DNA of 64,000 nt from Isoperla grammatica (lineage: Eukaryota; Arthropoda; Insecta; Plecoptera; Perlodidae). The notes beneath the pieces are model-generated. The model was not told where the DNA came from. It ran no database searches and worked only from the letters and a program-made list of their open reading frames with translations. Where the stretch lies: the NCBI GenBank assembly GCA_945910005.1, contig OX246738.1, positions 25,844,303-25,908,302 of the forward strand, written 5' to 3'. The position numbers and the translations under genes are program-made. Positions 1 through 10,250 of this stretch are shown piece by piece. Each line of letters begins with the position of its first letter. The stretch's first letter is position 1.

Positions 1-384
1 GCGTGTGCGTGTGCGTGTGCGTGTGCGTGTGCGTGTGCGTGTGCGTGTGCGTGTGCGTGTGCGTGTGCGTGTGCGTGTGCGTGTGCGTGTGCGTGTGCGT
101 GTGCGTGTGCGTGTGCGTGTGCGTGTGCGTGTGCGTGTGCGTGTGCGTGTGCGTGTGCGTGTGCGTGTGCGTGTGCGTGTGCGTGTGCGTGTGCGTGTGC
201 GTGTGCGTGTGCGTGTGCGTGTGCGTGTGCGTGTGCGTGTGCGTGTGCGTGTGCGTGTGCGTGTGCGTGTGCGTGTGCGTGTGCGTGTGCGTGTGCGTGT
301 GCGTGTGCGTGTGCGTGTGCGTGTGCGTGTGCGTGTGCGTGTGCGTGTGCGTGTGCGTGTGCGTGTGCGTGTGCGTGTGCGTGC
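1..384. repeat. (GCGTGT)n hexanucleotide microsatellite, cut by the window edge
   Basis: Sixty-four essentially perfect copies of a GCGTGT hexamer fill the first 384 bases, and the array continues off the left edge. It is strictly alternating purine-pyrimidine, a sequence class known to favour Z-DNA. Long VC, RV and similar reading frames across it are artefacts of the repeat. The same hexamer recurs at 36845, 44664 (opposite strand) and 60853. Confidence 0.98.
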
Positions 385-3300
385 ACCCTGTATAGGAGGT
401 GGTTCGGTGTCAACAGACGTAATCCGCGGTTTATTGTGACAATAATGTGAAAACCAGCTCGCACAACGTTTAAGCTGTAAACGACTGCTAATTAAATCCA
501 GGTATTACCGCTGAGTAACGACTAACGACGCCCAATATGTGGCATTTCAGAACACGCGTTATCGAGTCCCTGCAGACAGCCTGGTGTGTTCGAATATCTC
601 TCGAAACTCTTTGAAATTAACAAGGTCTTATTGAAACTCGATTAGAGTTGGGAATAATTAATCTTACTAACTAAAACTTGAGTTCATGAAGGTTACTTAA
701 GTTTATTAAGTACTCAGTTTGTTTGAGTGACAGCATTGCATTGCTCAGCTCACTAAGTCACGAAACGTTTCTTTTGTAACATTCTCAGTAAAATTTTATT
801 TCATCTGTTTGGTGTCAGTCATCTTCACTATCAAATTTGTGATTTTACAGTATATATAGCAAAACATTATATGTATGGAAATAGTTTCTAATCGTGATGT
901 TGATGGCCATGGTTATATTAAACTATAATGATTGAGTTTATATGCGGATGGTTTAACTGATTATGTCGGTAAAATTAAGTGTCTAATGAGTTAGTGGATA
1001 ATTGAGAGACGACAATTGTTATCCAGCTGTGGGTATAGGTCAGATAATTTGATGAGTAATGTCCATGTGTGATGTGTAATGTTAATTTTCCCCGTTATAA
1101 ATGAATTTTCCATGAGCGGATTTTGTTATTTATAGATATACGCCGAGTACGTTGATAACGTCTATTCCCACTTTTACATTTTTATTCACTCCCCTTGCGC
1201 TGTTTATGGAAATTTGTCTCTGGATTGCTCAATGTTCTTAAGTTTCTTACTGATTTGCTCTAACGGCCGCCATCTGAGAGGGTCTATGTTCTCGCGTCTT
1301 TCTGCGTACACAAGGGACCACTATAATATTTTTAATCTTGAGGTGAGAATTGAGCGCCACCAGCGGCTCAGTGCTTGGGGGGCGGGAGCGGCGTGGAGGG
1401 GAGGGGGGGGGGGTGAAGGAATAATGAGGTGGGGTCTGCCAAGACTCGTTAACTTGCTCCCGTTGAATTATGTTTGTGCTTCTGAGATAAAGCAAGACTT
1501 CAATTAGGATAATTAAACAGTGCAAAGAGAAAGAGCAGCAAACACAAGGAATGTAATTTCTATGGGCGTGGATATAGAGATTCTTGATCAGAACGCAGAA
1601 CGTAAATCAGCTTTTCAAGCAGAAGCCGAGCGTGTGTAAACATCTAATTTAACTTCCTCTGTTTAGTTTATTCCTCTACCTGCAGGCATGAATAATTTTA
1701 AATGATGGAAATTGATTTACTCTTTTAAATAATAACAAAACAGTAAAATTGTGTTGGCGAGACAACAATACAGATCTGCTGTAATAATGTTGAATTTGTA
1801 TAAACGTTAAGAGTTTCCGAATCTGGTATAATAAACTGTTGTGTATTCTGTTCTGTTCATGACTAAAACTGTTCAATATGGGTTAACTATTGTTCATTTG
1901 CAATACAGGTATCTGCAATGTTCTATTTAAAGAAAAGTTTAGAATTCTGTTTCAATGTTGTTTTTTTGTTAAATTTTATTGCCAGGTTAATAACATTACC
2001 CACTCGAAACGGTAAAATTAACGCTTAAAATGTTGACCGTTTCTTTCCTATAGATAGATTCTTATTGAATTGTGTATAATATTACGTGATATATTAATAA
2101 ACAATTAGACCATATACCCTATTAATTTTTTCAAATGTCAGGAAGGAGATTTTCAAAGTCAACTTTTACTTCCTGTTAGTCGAGTATTTTAGTGAATACT
2201 TTTGACGCACTGTGCACGATACGCATAAAACTGCATGCACAGATACTTGAAAACTGTTTCTGCTCACGGACAATCATCATAACAAGAACACGGTTGAATT
2301 TACACTTGCGCAATCTAGCATACTTCATCAACTAACAGGCGTCCATTGATTTGGATTAAAGCTACACCAAATATCGGCTTATGTACATAACAATCGTCCG
2401 TGATATTCCAACTGACAACCAACTGACTGCGACTGAAGGGAAGCTTTCAGATGGGAATCAGAGTAATGATGAAAGAGCCACATTACCATATTAATACAGT
2501 ACTGTTGTAGGTGATCTATCTGCATACATCGAAATAAATCAATTACCTATACAGTGTGGAGCAGTTTCCAATGGTTGGATTCACGGCTGTGTTCACCTTT
2601 CAATAGGGAAGGCTCACACATTTTTTTTATTTGCTTACTGGTTACCACAAGTTAAAATAAACGGGAACTAATTAGTCTCGGCTCGAAAGGTGCATTACCA
2701 TCGCTTTAACAGCAAGTCAAAGATATTGCTGTCAAAACACGCTCAGAAACGGACCTGCGCCATCTTGCTCGTGATTAAAATGTTCTGACGTCATAACTCT
2801 GTAAACAATCATTTTATACAAATAGTATACTGAAATCCCACAATTTAGTAGATTATTGCTCTCATAAGACTTTAACTGAATCAACGTTTATTTCTAGTTA
2901 GTAAATGAACACTGCTCAACATTAATTTACAACAATGTTAAATAATTGCATTATTTTAAACACGTTTTGGTAAATACTCTTATCAAAATGTATTTTCTGA
3001 AGAAAACAGTGGTATATAAAAGACATTGTTGTAAAGTCACTGCATCCTAGATATTGTAAAATGTCCAACTAAATATCGTTCATATTATTAAGAATACTTC
3101 AAGGAGGCAGTTGTTGACAAGAGTTATGACGTCACGAGCCGTTTTTTAATTACTGAGAGGGAAGTTCCAAATTTCAAACTTTAAATGCTAATAGAATTGG
3201 AAATAAACACTTCTCAGATATAAAAATTATATACCCCGTATTTTTCGATAATGGCCTTCCGTTTTAAGGTACTTTGAGGAATATTTACTTTTCATGAGCC

Positions 3301-3731
3301 TTCCTATTGCAGAACATCCGATTTCGGTCTGTTAAAATTGCCTTAAAATGAGTTTAAATTGTCTTGAAAGAAAATCAAAATATGTCATCCTATAAACAAT
3401 TGAATGATCTTTCTTATGAATGTTTTTTATTTCAATGAATAATTCCCTTTTGTAGATATTCTTAATTGGGTGTGAAATACAAAAGTAATTTAGACATCTG
3501 GAAAACGGAAATATGGTTTGGAACAAAGAAACATTTGTATAAGAACGAGCTCTAAATTATTCACAGTATGACAATAATTATGTAAATGTGGGACGATTTG
3601 GAACAATTTGGGACAATTGGAACAGATTTTGAAGCAATTGAAGCAGACCGAAATGTGGAGTTCCGCAGGCTTGGTGGACATACACCCTTAAATAGATTTC
3701 AACAGGTCATCACCACAACCTTTCTACTTGA

Positions 3732-3861
3732 CCCAAGACTACCTTACACAATCATGCTTTCGGCACAGGCGAACCACCCGAGACAACCCCGTGCAAATAC
3801 CGATCGCTGATTGGCTACGAGCTACTGCCTGTGACAAAAGCATCCGTAAGGTAGTCTTGGG
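3732..3861. mobile_element. Small foldback (MITE-like) element
   Basis: Perfect 15-bp inverted arms (CCCAAGACTACCTTA at 3732-3746 and its reverse complement at 3847-3861) bound a 130-bp segment. Further short inverted matches lie inside (ATGCTTT/AAAGCAT and GCACAGG/CCTGTGA). There is no coding capacity. The superfamily is not assigned and I saw no clear target duplication. Confidence 0.6.
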
Positions 3862-4067
3862 ACAACTATAATATTCAGTAACATTTTGGTTTTCTAAACG
3901 TTCTTTTGAGTTGAAATGTACTCGTGGAAGTAGAAACCAGAAATTAGAAAATTTAACTCCTATTGGGAATTGATTCTTTCGTCATAGATGAGTGAATTGT
4001 GACCAACCAGCGAGCCAACACGGATCCCTGAGTTGGTCACGAGTCACCCATGTATGACAGTATGACT

Positions 4068-4376
4068 GACGAACCGGTAAGACACGTGGTTACGGGATAA
4101 CTACGTGTCTCCATGCCGGACGAACCGGTAAGACACATGGTTACGGGATAAGTACGTGTCTCCATGCCGGACGAACCGGTAAGACACGTGGTTATGGGAT
4201 AAGTACGTGTCTCCATGCCGGACGAACCGGTAAGACACGTGGTTATGGGATAAGTACGTGTCTCCATGCCGGACGAACCGGTAAGACACGTGGTTATGGG
4301 ATAACTACGTGTCTCCATGCCGGACGAACCGGTAAGACACGTGGTTATGGGATAAGTAAGTGTCTCCATGCCGGAC
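4068..4376. repeat. 51-bp minisatellite, six copies
   Basis: Units start at 4068, 4119, 4170, 4221, 4272 and 4323, each opening GACGAACCGGTAAGACAC, with only a few substitutions. Because 51 is a multiple of three, a 163-residue frame stays open on the minus strand; it is a by-product, not a gene. Most units contain CACGTG and a hairpin with arms AGACACGT and ACGTGTCT. The array ends at GGACAAACC, where the flank diverges. Confidence 0.95.
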
Positions 4377-5089
4377 AAACCATCGAAGGGTGGAGTCTTA
4401 AAGATGGATGTTCTCCACGGGATAAAGGATTTATACCAACGTTTATTCAGTTTAGAGATACTTAGAGAATAACTTATGGGTCCCGACAGTGTCGCAACAA
4501 ATTTGCGTTGGCGATGTTTTCCCCACATCCGGTTGCTTCAAATGGGGGGTTGTCCCGACTGCGCAACAGTGGCGCCCATTACGATCGCGCGACTAAATCA
4601 GCAACTTACCCAACAGATGCCTTAAAATTGAATTCCCTGCTTAAAACGTGTCTATCTCGGAAGATAAATCAAGTTTCGACTCGATATTGGCATGCGTGCC
4701 CGGTCCGTCGATGTATCGGATTCCGATCGTTTAATCGCTCTGCGGAGGATTGATAGGCTCGTATAATTGTTTGCGTAGAGTCTACTTGACTGGTCGATAG
4801 CTGAACACACTTCGCACATAAACTGACGGGCACAGCAGTCAACAAGGCCGTATGTCCCGCTTCCATTAGTGAAACTAACCTCACAAGACGTAGTACCTAC
4901 CTTATAAGACGTAGCACCTTGGCCGAGAATAATATTAACATTTTGATAGTTTAGATTAATTTTAAAATACTTTTTTAATAATATTTAAGCACACAAATGC
5001 AAAACGAGATTCAATTATTTTGTGCTAAGTATGCCTGCAATCATGTATCAAAAATAAGAAGTCAACGAAGAAAAAGAAACAATATTAAG

Positions 5090-5205
5090 ACAAACAAACA
5101 AACAAACAAACAAACAAACAAACAAACAAACAAACAAACAAAAATAAGCGAACGGATCAAGTGCCATAAAAGTAGGATGAAAACTCTCCTCAAGGCGGTA
5201 TAGTC
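5090..5205. mobile_element. Helentron-like fragment with a (CAAA)n run
   Basis: About thirteen CAAA copies (to about 5143) are followed by AAGTGCCATAAAAGTAGG. The same simple-repeat-plus-AAGTGCCATAAGAGT arrangement occurs in the element copies at 35425-35944 and 35943-36675. This is probably a short end fragment of that family. Confidence 0.5.
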
Positions 5206-5537
5206 AATTTGGCGATTCTGGCGCTCCATTCAAGAAGGGCCTACCCACCATCCGGTGACGGGAGATGTAACAAAACTCTATGTGAATGTGCGTCAACCAA
5301 TCAGATTCAAGCAGTTCACATGACCTTGTCATGGTTCAATCTCACCGATGTCGACAACTGATGTTTCAAGTTTTGTATGATGCACATCTGAAGTATAGGC
5401 CTAGATTTAAAGTATACTGTTAAATAAGAGAAAATCATTTTTCCTAGAAATATTAGAGTGAAATTCAAGACAAACTGGGTGTTTTCCAAATTCACAGTTT
5501 TCACGTGTTGGTCATCACAGTGGCCATGTTGGGTGTA

Positions 5538-5610
5538 TTCACGTATTGCGCATGGTGGCCACATTGGAGGCCACAATGCCATGTGATTGGTAGTTCATTG
5601 TTCATTTTCG
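5538..5610 (+). repeat. Dispersed repeat copy A (inverse copy at 16872-16935)
   Basis: This stretch, including CATGTGATTGGTAGTTCATT and a GGCCACA motif, is matched by the reverse complement around 16872-16935 (AATGAACTACCAATCACATG). Only two copies are seen and neither has coding potential. Confidence 0.6.
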
Positions 5611-6089
5611 TACACTTTATCGGGTGATATACGTGTTCAAACTTGTCATATTTCCCCGTAAACAATACTACTCGTTTTCTATTGACAGCTAAATAAAACT
5701 TGAAATAGTACTATAGGTGGCCTCAAATATGGCCGATGTGACGTCACGTGAATACTCCCTATTGTTCATATGTGGTCTAAGCATAACCTAGAAATGAGCA
5801 CATATAATTTTTGAATTACATAAACCCAGCGTTTCGAATTAAATGTACATATGAATTAACTCTATTTTATTTCATAAGGACGTCTAATCTTAACGAAATA
5901 AGGTGTTTTGTTTCTATTTCAATTGGCTTTAAATGTTATCATTGCAACATACTCAAAGACATCACCAATATGACCGCCACCCGCATAGTTTTAAGGTTCG
6001 TGTGCGGTAACCCGTCAATATTTCAATATGAGAAGCATCCCATGAAATTGAAGATGACTGGAGAATGTTGATAAGGTGGAACACATTAT

Positions 6090-6190
6090 ACACGGTCGAA
6101 CAGGAGCCAGATGATGTGGGTTCAAATCCCGCATAGAACATGGCTCTAGCAATGTAAATAACTGTGGTCCTTTTACTTGAGCTAAATAGT
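6090..6190 (+). repeat. Degenerate tRNA-derived SINE fragment
   Basis: GGTTCAAATCC at about 6118 is a perfect pol III B box inside a GTGGG...CCCGC stem, as in a tRNA T-arm. No convincing A box or full cloverleaf precedes it, so I call a SINE fragment, not a tRNA gene. Confidence 0.45.
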
Positions 6191-6974
6191 GATCCAAATC
6201 AACTCATCTCAAATTATTATTTGCGTTTGTCGTCATTGTTTACTCTTATATAGTAACTCATTATATAAACCATTATTTTACAGCTGTATTATGTACAAAC
6301 TTGATTAAAACCCATGTTACCACATTGTACAGTATGAATAGGATTATTTCTACATGTTCACCCTATTGAAACAAACATAAACAATTACGTAACTTTATCA
6401 ATGTTCACATACAAAATCTAACACATTTTTGATTTATAGGAAGCATAGCTTAATCACAGGCTTAATAATAAAGACGGTCTAAATTATGTTCATATCGTGA
6501 TGATAATGGTAATTATTTGCTAATATTCAACTTTATTTTATAAAATAATACTATCTAAAAATATTTGGTTTTACGTCTATAGAGAACGATTACGCCTTAG
6601 TGTTCTAGCAGAAGAATCTAACTGTAGACATGAAATAACGAACATATTGTTCGGAAGTTCTCTTCGTACCTAACAAGTAGGAAAAGAAACGAACCCAATT
6701 AGAAAGCGCGCTACATTGTCGAGCCCGTCGATCCGATATTCTGTGTCATTGCGATTGCACCCAATATTGAACACGAGTTAAGGGTTTTGTTTTATATTCA
6801 CTACTTACGAATGCTCTCATTATTTACTAATGACGATAAGAACGTAGACACGTCTTAACAAAGTGTGATATTTTGCATTCGTTCCGTTGTATTTATTCTC
6901 CAAGGTTCGGTACACATTGAACATTGTGGTCTCGGTTAACGGGGGTGACGAGTAGTGATGCAGACAATAATCGT

Positions 6975-7087
6975 GTATCGATAGACGATATGTATCGATA
7001 ATATCGTATATTGATACGACGCGATATGCAATATGCGATGTCATATCGCGATATTTATCGCGATATTATTTTGCACCCATTATCGTA
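6975..7087. repeat. Cluster of CGATA palindromes
   Basis: A 110-bp patch is built from repeated TATCGATA, ATATCG and ATATCGCGATAT words on both strands. Repeated short palindromes of this kind are seen in subterminal transposase-binding regions of hAT-like elements; TATCGATA is also the core of the insect DRE promoter site. No partner terminus was found, so its role is open. Confidence 0.5.
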
Positions 7088-7306
7088 TTTACAACTTTGC
7101 GCGGCAGTTATTTGATTATTTCTATTGATGTTGGTCGACAGTCGACAATCTCGGTGGCAAAGCTGTCAATAATTTCAGATAATGACAATTAGCAGACAGG
7201 ACTGCGCGTGCTGTGTGCGCGATGGTGGCCGCCATTGTGGCAAGATGGCGCCCAACCGCTGTCTAACACAGCTTCACAGGCACTAACAAGTGTTTACGTG
7301 TTGCAG

Positions 7307-7433
7307 GCCAGGTAGATCTGTGGACGCAGAAAGCCAAGGGTTGTCGCTGCCCCTACGACACCAGCAGACAGGACTGCGCGTGCTGTGTGCGAGATGGTGG
7401 CCGCCATTGTGGCAAGATGGCGCCCAACCGCTG
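7307..7433 (+). pseudogene. Truncated exon copy 1 (acceptor, no donor)
   Basis: This copy matches the first 127 bp of the exon at 7823 and is preceded by a usable-looking acceptor (TTGCAG). The last 35 bp and the GT donor are missing. Read in the gene's frame it continues from ...NRC into intron sequence and stops at TAA after LTQLHRH. It also has CGC (Arg) where the complete exon has TGC (Cys) in the GGC-H-C motif. Splicing into it would give a truncated product or a nonsense-mediated decay substrate. Confidence 0.85.
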
Positions 7434-7478
7434 TCTAACACAGCTTCACAGGCACTTACAAGTGTGTACGTGTTGCAG

Positions 7479-7605
7479 GCCAGGTAGATCTGTGGACGCA
7501 GAAAGCCAAGGGTTGTCGCTGCCCCTACGACACCAGCAGACAAGACTGCGCGTGCTGTGTGCGTGATGGTGGCTGCCATTGTGGCAAGATGGCGCCCAAC
7601 CGCTG
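7479..7605 (+). pseudogene. Truncated exon copy 2 (acceptor, no donor)
   Basis: Same structure as copy 1, but this copy keeps TGC (Cys) in the GGCHC motif. Its branch-site region reads CTTAC where the others read CTAAC. It has a synonymous CAA for CAG. There is no donor, and the same in-frame stop lies in the intron piece that follows. Confidence 0.85.
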
Positions 7606-7650
7606 TCTAACACAGCTTCACAGGCACTAACAAGTGTTTACGTGTTGCAG

Positions 7651-7777
7651 GCCAGGTAGATCTGTGGACGCAGAAAGCCAAGGGTTGTCGCTGCCCCTAC
7701 GACACCAGCAGACAGGACTGCGCGTGCTGTGTGCGTGATGGTGGCCGCCATTGTGGCAAGATGGCGCCCAACCGCTG
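7651..7777 (+). pseudogene. Truncated exon copy 3 (acceptor, no donor)
   Basis: Same structure again, with CGC (Arg) replacing the Cys codon as in copy 1. It is followed directly by the 45-bp intron piece and the acceptor used by the complete exon at 7823. Confidence 0.85.
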
Positions 7778-7822
7778 TCTAACACAGCTTCACAGGCACT
7801 AACAAGTGTTTACGTGTTGCAG

Positions 7823-7984
7823 GCCAGGTAGATCTGTGGACGCAGAAAGCCAAGGGTTGTCGCTGCCCCTACGACACCAGCAGACAGGACTGCGCGTGCT
7901 GTGTTCGTGATGGTGGCTGCCATTGTGGCAAGATGGCGCCTAACCGCTGCAGCCAGTGTGGACTGGAACAACATTGCGGAAGCA
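7823..7984 (+). CDS. Internal exon: ten-cysteine extracellular module
   Basis: This is an internal exon of a large plus-strand gene, 162 nt, entering and leaving in phase 1. The acceptor is CTAAC...GTTGCAG|GC and the donor is GCA|GTGAGT. The two first bases complete a codon, then 53 codons run open. The peptide includes [16 protein letters not shown], then GGCHCG and [11 protein letters not shown]. That gives ten cysteines spaced C-x-C-x8-C-x-CC-x5-C-x-C-x7-C-x2-C-x5-C, an even number that suggests five disulphides in a secreted or ectodomain module. A symmetrical 1-1 exon is typical of shuffled extracellular modules. Its final base joins the next exon at 31660 to give Met then CNIT. I do not recognise the module by name; a role in ligand binding or adhesion would be inference. 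Three donor-less copies precede it. Confidence 0.85.
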
Positions 7985-9021
7985 GTGAGTTTAACATTCA
8001 TCATTAAAACTTTTTGCTTTTGTTGTCTATAACCACCGTAGAAGTTTCTCTTGATAACAGAGTTCACAGTCTCATAACATTGTATTGAGCTATGATTGTT
8101 GTCATTCAATTTATAAACTAATATCGCTCAGTTTATATTTTTATTTGTAAACTATAGAGCATATATTTAGAACGTGTCATGTATGTTTTACCATTTTAAT
8201 TGGCATCAAGTAAAGTAACATATATGCCCCTTTCTAAAAGTTTTATACTATAGTTAAATGCGTGTATGTATCGTCTACATTATATGTGTTATTTGTGTGC
8301 GGCTAACAGCCTCAAAACGCAGAAATTTGTTAGTTTGTTCTCGCTTACATTTTAGTTATGAAGACGTCTTCCGGGCCAATAATGATGGATTAAGACCCAT
8401 TAGAATATGACCATTGCAAAAGTGCTTCAAATATATGGTTATGCATGAGATGCTGGTGTAAACCATTATTGTACTATATAGCATACTGATCTCGAGTGTC
8501 ATTATTGTCATTGTGTGTCATTATTGTATGTCATTAGTCATTACTCATAAGTCGCTCGTCAATGGTAGATGTGTTGTGTTCCCTAGTTGTTGGACATCAG
8601 GGTTGGCTCAGTCCGCCTTACTGAGAGTTTTAATTAAATGTTTTCTGTGATTGAGTGGATAGGCTATAATAAATTTGAAATATGTGCTTTAATTTTTATG
8701 GCACGGACAATATAGCAATTAAAACAGGTAGATTATAACTTGACTACACAAAAAATATACCAATTTTACCTTATTAATTGCAATAATTTATTCATTATTT
8801 CTAGAATTTCAAAAGATATGCATTTCGTATCATAATGGCCTCCAAATTATCACTTTGGTTTCATTTTAAACTGATGTATCTATTAAAATCATTCCTGAAA
8901 CCGGCAAGTCATTATACTCATTACACTAGAGTATAACTAACATTTTAAAATCTGTAATATCAACCAGGTGGTTCATCACAATCAAAGTTAACACATTAAG
9001 AACATAAGAGAAGGCCGTTTT

Positions 9022-9823
9022 TAAGCGGGCGAAGCGAGCGTCTCCATTTGACCTTTATGGCACTTCGTTCTGTTTTTTTGTTTGTTTGCTTGTTTTTTGT
9101 GTTTTTATGTCTGTCGATAGCGGTCTAACGAAAAGTCCGATCAACTTGAAATTTGGACCATCTACAAGCCTTGATGTGGATTAAGGTGTTTTGAGGCAAA
9201 ATCGTTTGAAAAGTTACAAAGTTACACCATAGTTACTAAAAATATTTTTCTGAAACAAAATGTCGGCAAAATGTGAGATAGCCATATTTTTCTACAGACT
9301 TTTGCGGTCACGAATATGTTTATGTTATGGCGATCTGATAAATATTAGCAAAATTACACAAAAATTACTCGAAAATATTTTTCTGAAACACAGTAATAGC
9401 AAAATGTGAGGTGGCGTAAATTTAAAAAAAGTGTAGGCCTAGTGTAGTGTAGTGAAAATGTTTTTTTTTTTAGATATAGTAAATTTTTGTCCGGTCACGA
9501 ATATACTTAAGTAAACGCGATTTGATACGTAATTGAGGTAGAAATTACATTTCAAATGCTGTCAAGAACTGTTAGTAACGGTGGCGGACCGCGGCGAAAA
9601 CACTAGACAGAATTACCACGAAAATTCTTAGCAACACACATTGCACTGCATTCAACAATATCGGGAAGTATAAAATCTATGGAAATTAGAATTTTTTTGC
9701 AATGTGCATTCTTGAATTGTTGTTAATTTTGTTGTTTTTATAAGCTTAGAGATCTTTTCGCCATAACGTTAGTAGATATGGACGCGCTCGCTTATCAACG
9801 CGTCAAACAGAGCGTTTTCCTAG
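9022..9823 (+). mobile_element. Helentron/HINE-like non-autonomous element, copy 1
   Basis: The 5' end is TAAGCGGGCGAAGCGAGCG. Near the 3' end the inverse, CGCGCTCGCTTA (9783-9794), lies subterminally, followed by a hairpin (AACGC at 9797, GCGTT at 9812) and a terminal CTAG with T flanking. Subterminal inverted repeats plus a 3' hairpin are the known hallmark of Helitron2/Helentron elements and their short HINE derivatives. No Rep-helicase coding is present. The interior carries a TTTG-rich run and diverged internal repeats around AAAATGTGAG. Other copies are at 24903, 35425, 35943 and, as fragments, 43062 and 5090. Confidence 0.65.
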
Positions 9824-10010
9824 TATATTTTACAAGACTATTCATTATTTAACAATGGTGGTTCCTTATTTGTGTTTGGAGAACAGCAATTGTATAGTCC
9901 TCCCAACGAAACTATTCTCATGCTTTCCTCATCACCCCTGAGGCCTCGAAGTAAACTTCCGCGGACGGTTTACTGCCTGTGTTCATGCGCGCACTATTGC
10001 CGAATACTGA

Positions 10011-10157
10011 GGTTGGAATTCATAGTCGGCCCCTACACCTAGGGGCACCCATTGTTGCTATGGATTTGTTTTGTTTATGGGAAATAACATGGAAACAATT
10101 GTTACCTTAGCAACAATGGGCGCCCCTAGGTGTAGGGGCCGACTATGAATTCCAACC
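10011..10157. mobile_element. Foldback MITE with 50-bp arms
   Basis: The arms 10011-10060 and 10108-10157 are inverse copies with a single mismatch, starting GGTTGGAATTCATAGTCGG, around a 47-bp loop. The near identity implies recent insertion or gene conversion. There is no coding capacity. Confidence 0.85.
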
Positions 10158-10184
10158 TTTAAGATGGCGCACTACGAAACGTTA

Positions 10185-10250
10185 TTGTGTAGCCAAGGTC
10201 TACTTGATCTCCGCCAGGCGGAGATCAAGTAGACCTTGTTGTGTAGCCAA
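10185..10250. repeat. Perfect 43-bp palindrome between 12-bp direct repeats
   Basis: A 21-bp arm starting AAGGTCTACTTGATCTCCG (10195-10215), one spacer base, and the exact inverse (10217-10237) form the palindrome. TTGTGTAGCCAA flanks it at 10185-10196 and 10239-10250. The layout resembles a minimal foldback insertion with a target duplication, or a palindrome made by template switching. Confidence 0.85.

Larger units (their letters stand above)
385..6974. other. Non-coding 5' flank or upstream intron of the CUB gene
   Basis: No supported gene is seen. The block holds a foldback element (3732-3861), a 51-bp minisatellite (4068-4376), a CAAA run with a Helentron-like fragment (5090-5205), a repeat shared in inverse orientation with 16872-16935 (5538-5610), and a tRNA-like B box (about 6118). 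A patch at 3310-3530 is related to the foldback element at 38060-38470. A GC-rich G-run lies at about 1380-1410. The rest is AT-rich and featureless to me. An upstream exon of the gene should end in phase 1, and I could not identify one here. Confidence 0.5.
7192..7949 (+). repeat. 172-bp tandem array of truncated exon copies
   Basis: About 4.4 direct copies have a period of exactly 172 bp, with acceptor-linked starts at 7307, 7479, 7651 and 7823. Each full unit is 127 bp of the cysteine-rich exon joined to 45 bp of upstream intron, including a CTAAC branch-point-like motif and the acceptor TTGCAG. The leftmost copy starts in mid-exon at 7192. The join always follows CCGCTG in the exon. The last copy continues into the real exon 3' end and donor. 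The period is not a multiple of three. Confidence 0.95.

Noticed and set aside
3..439. Long VC- and RV-repeat reading frames over the hexamer array (also at 44614-45168 and 60768-61019)
   Set aside because: All frames are open because a hexamer with no stop is repeated; no unique sequence or splice context supports coding.
4068..4376. CRISPR-like array of direct repeats (also 15743-16225)
   Set aside because: Units are near-identical throughout with no unique spacers, and the genome is eukaryotic; these are minisatellites.
4037..4528. 163-residue minus-strand frame with a 17-residue repeat
   Set aside because: It is the translation of a 51-bp minisatellite whose unit is a multiple of three; the flanking parts have no motif and both other strands show similar openings.
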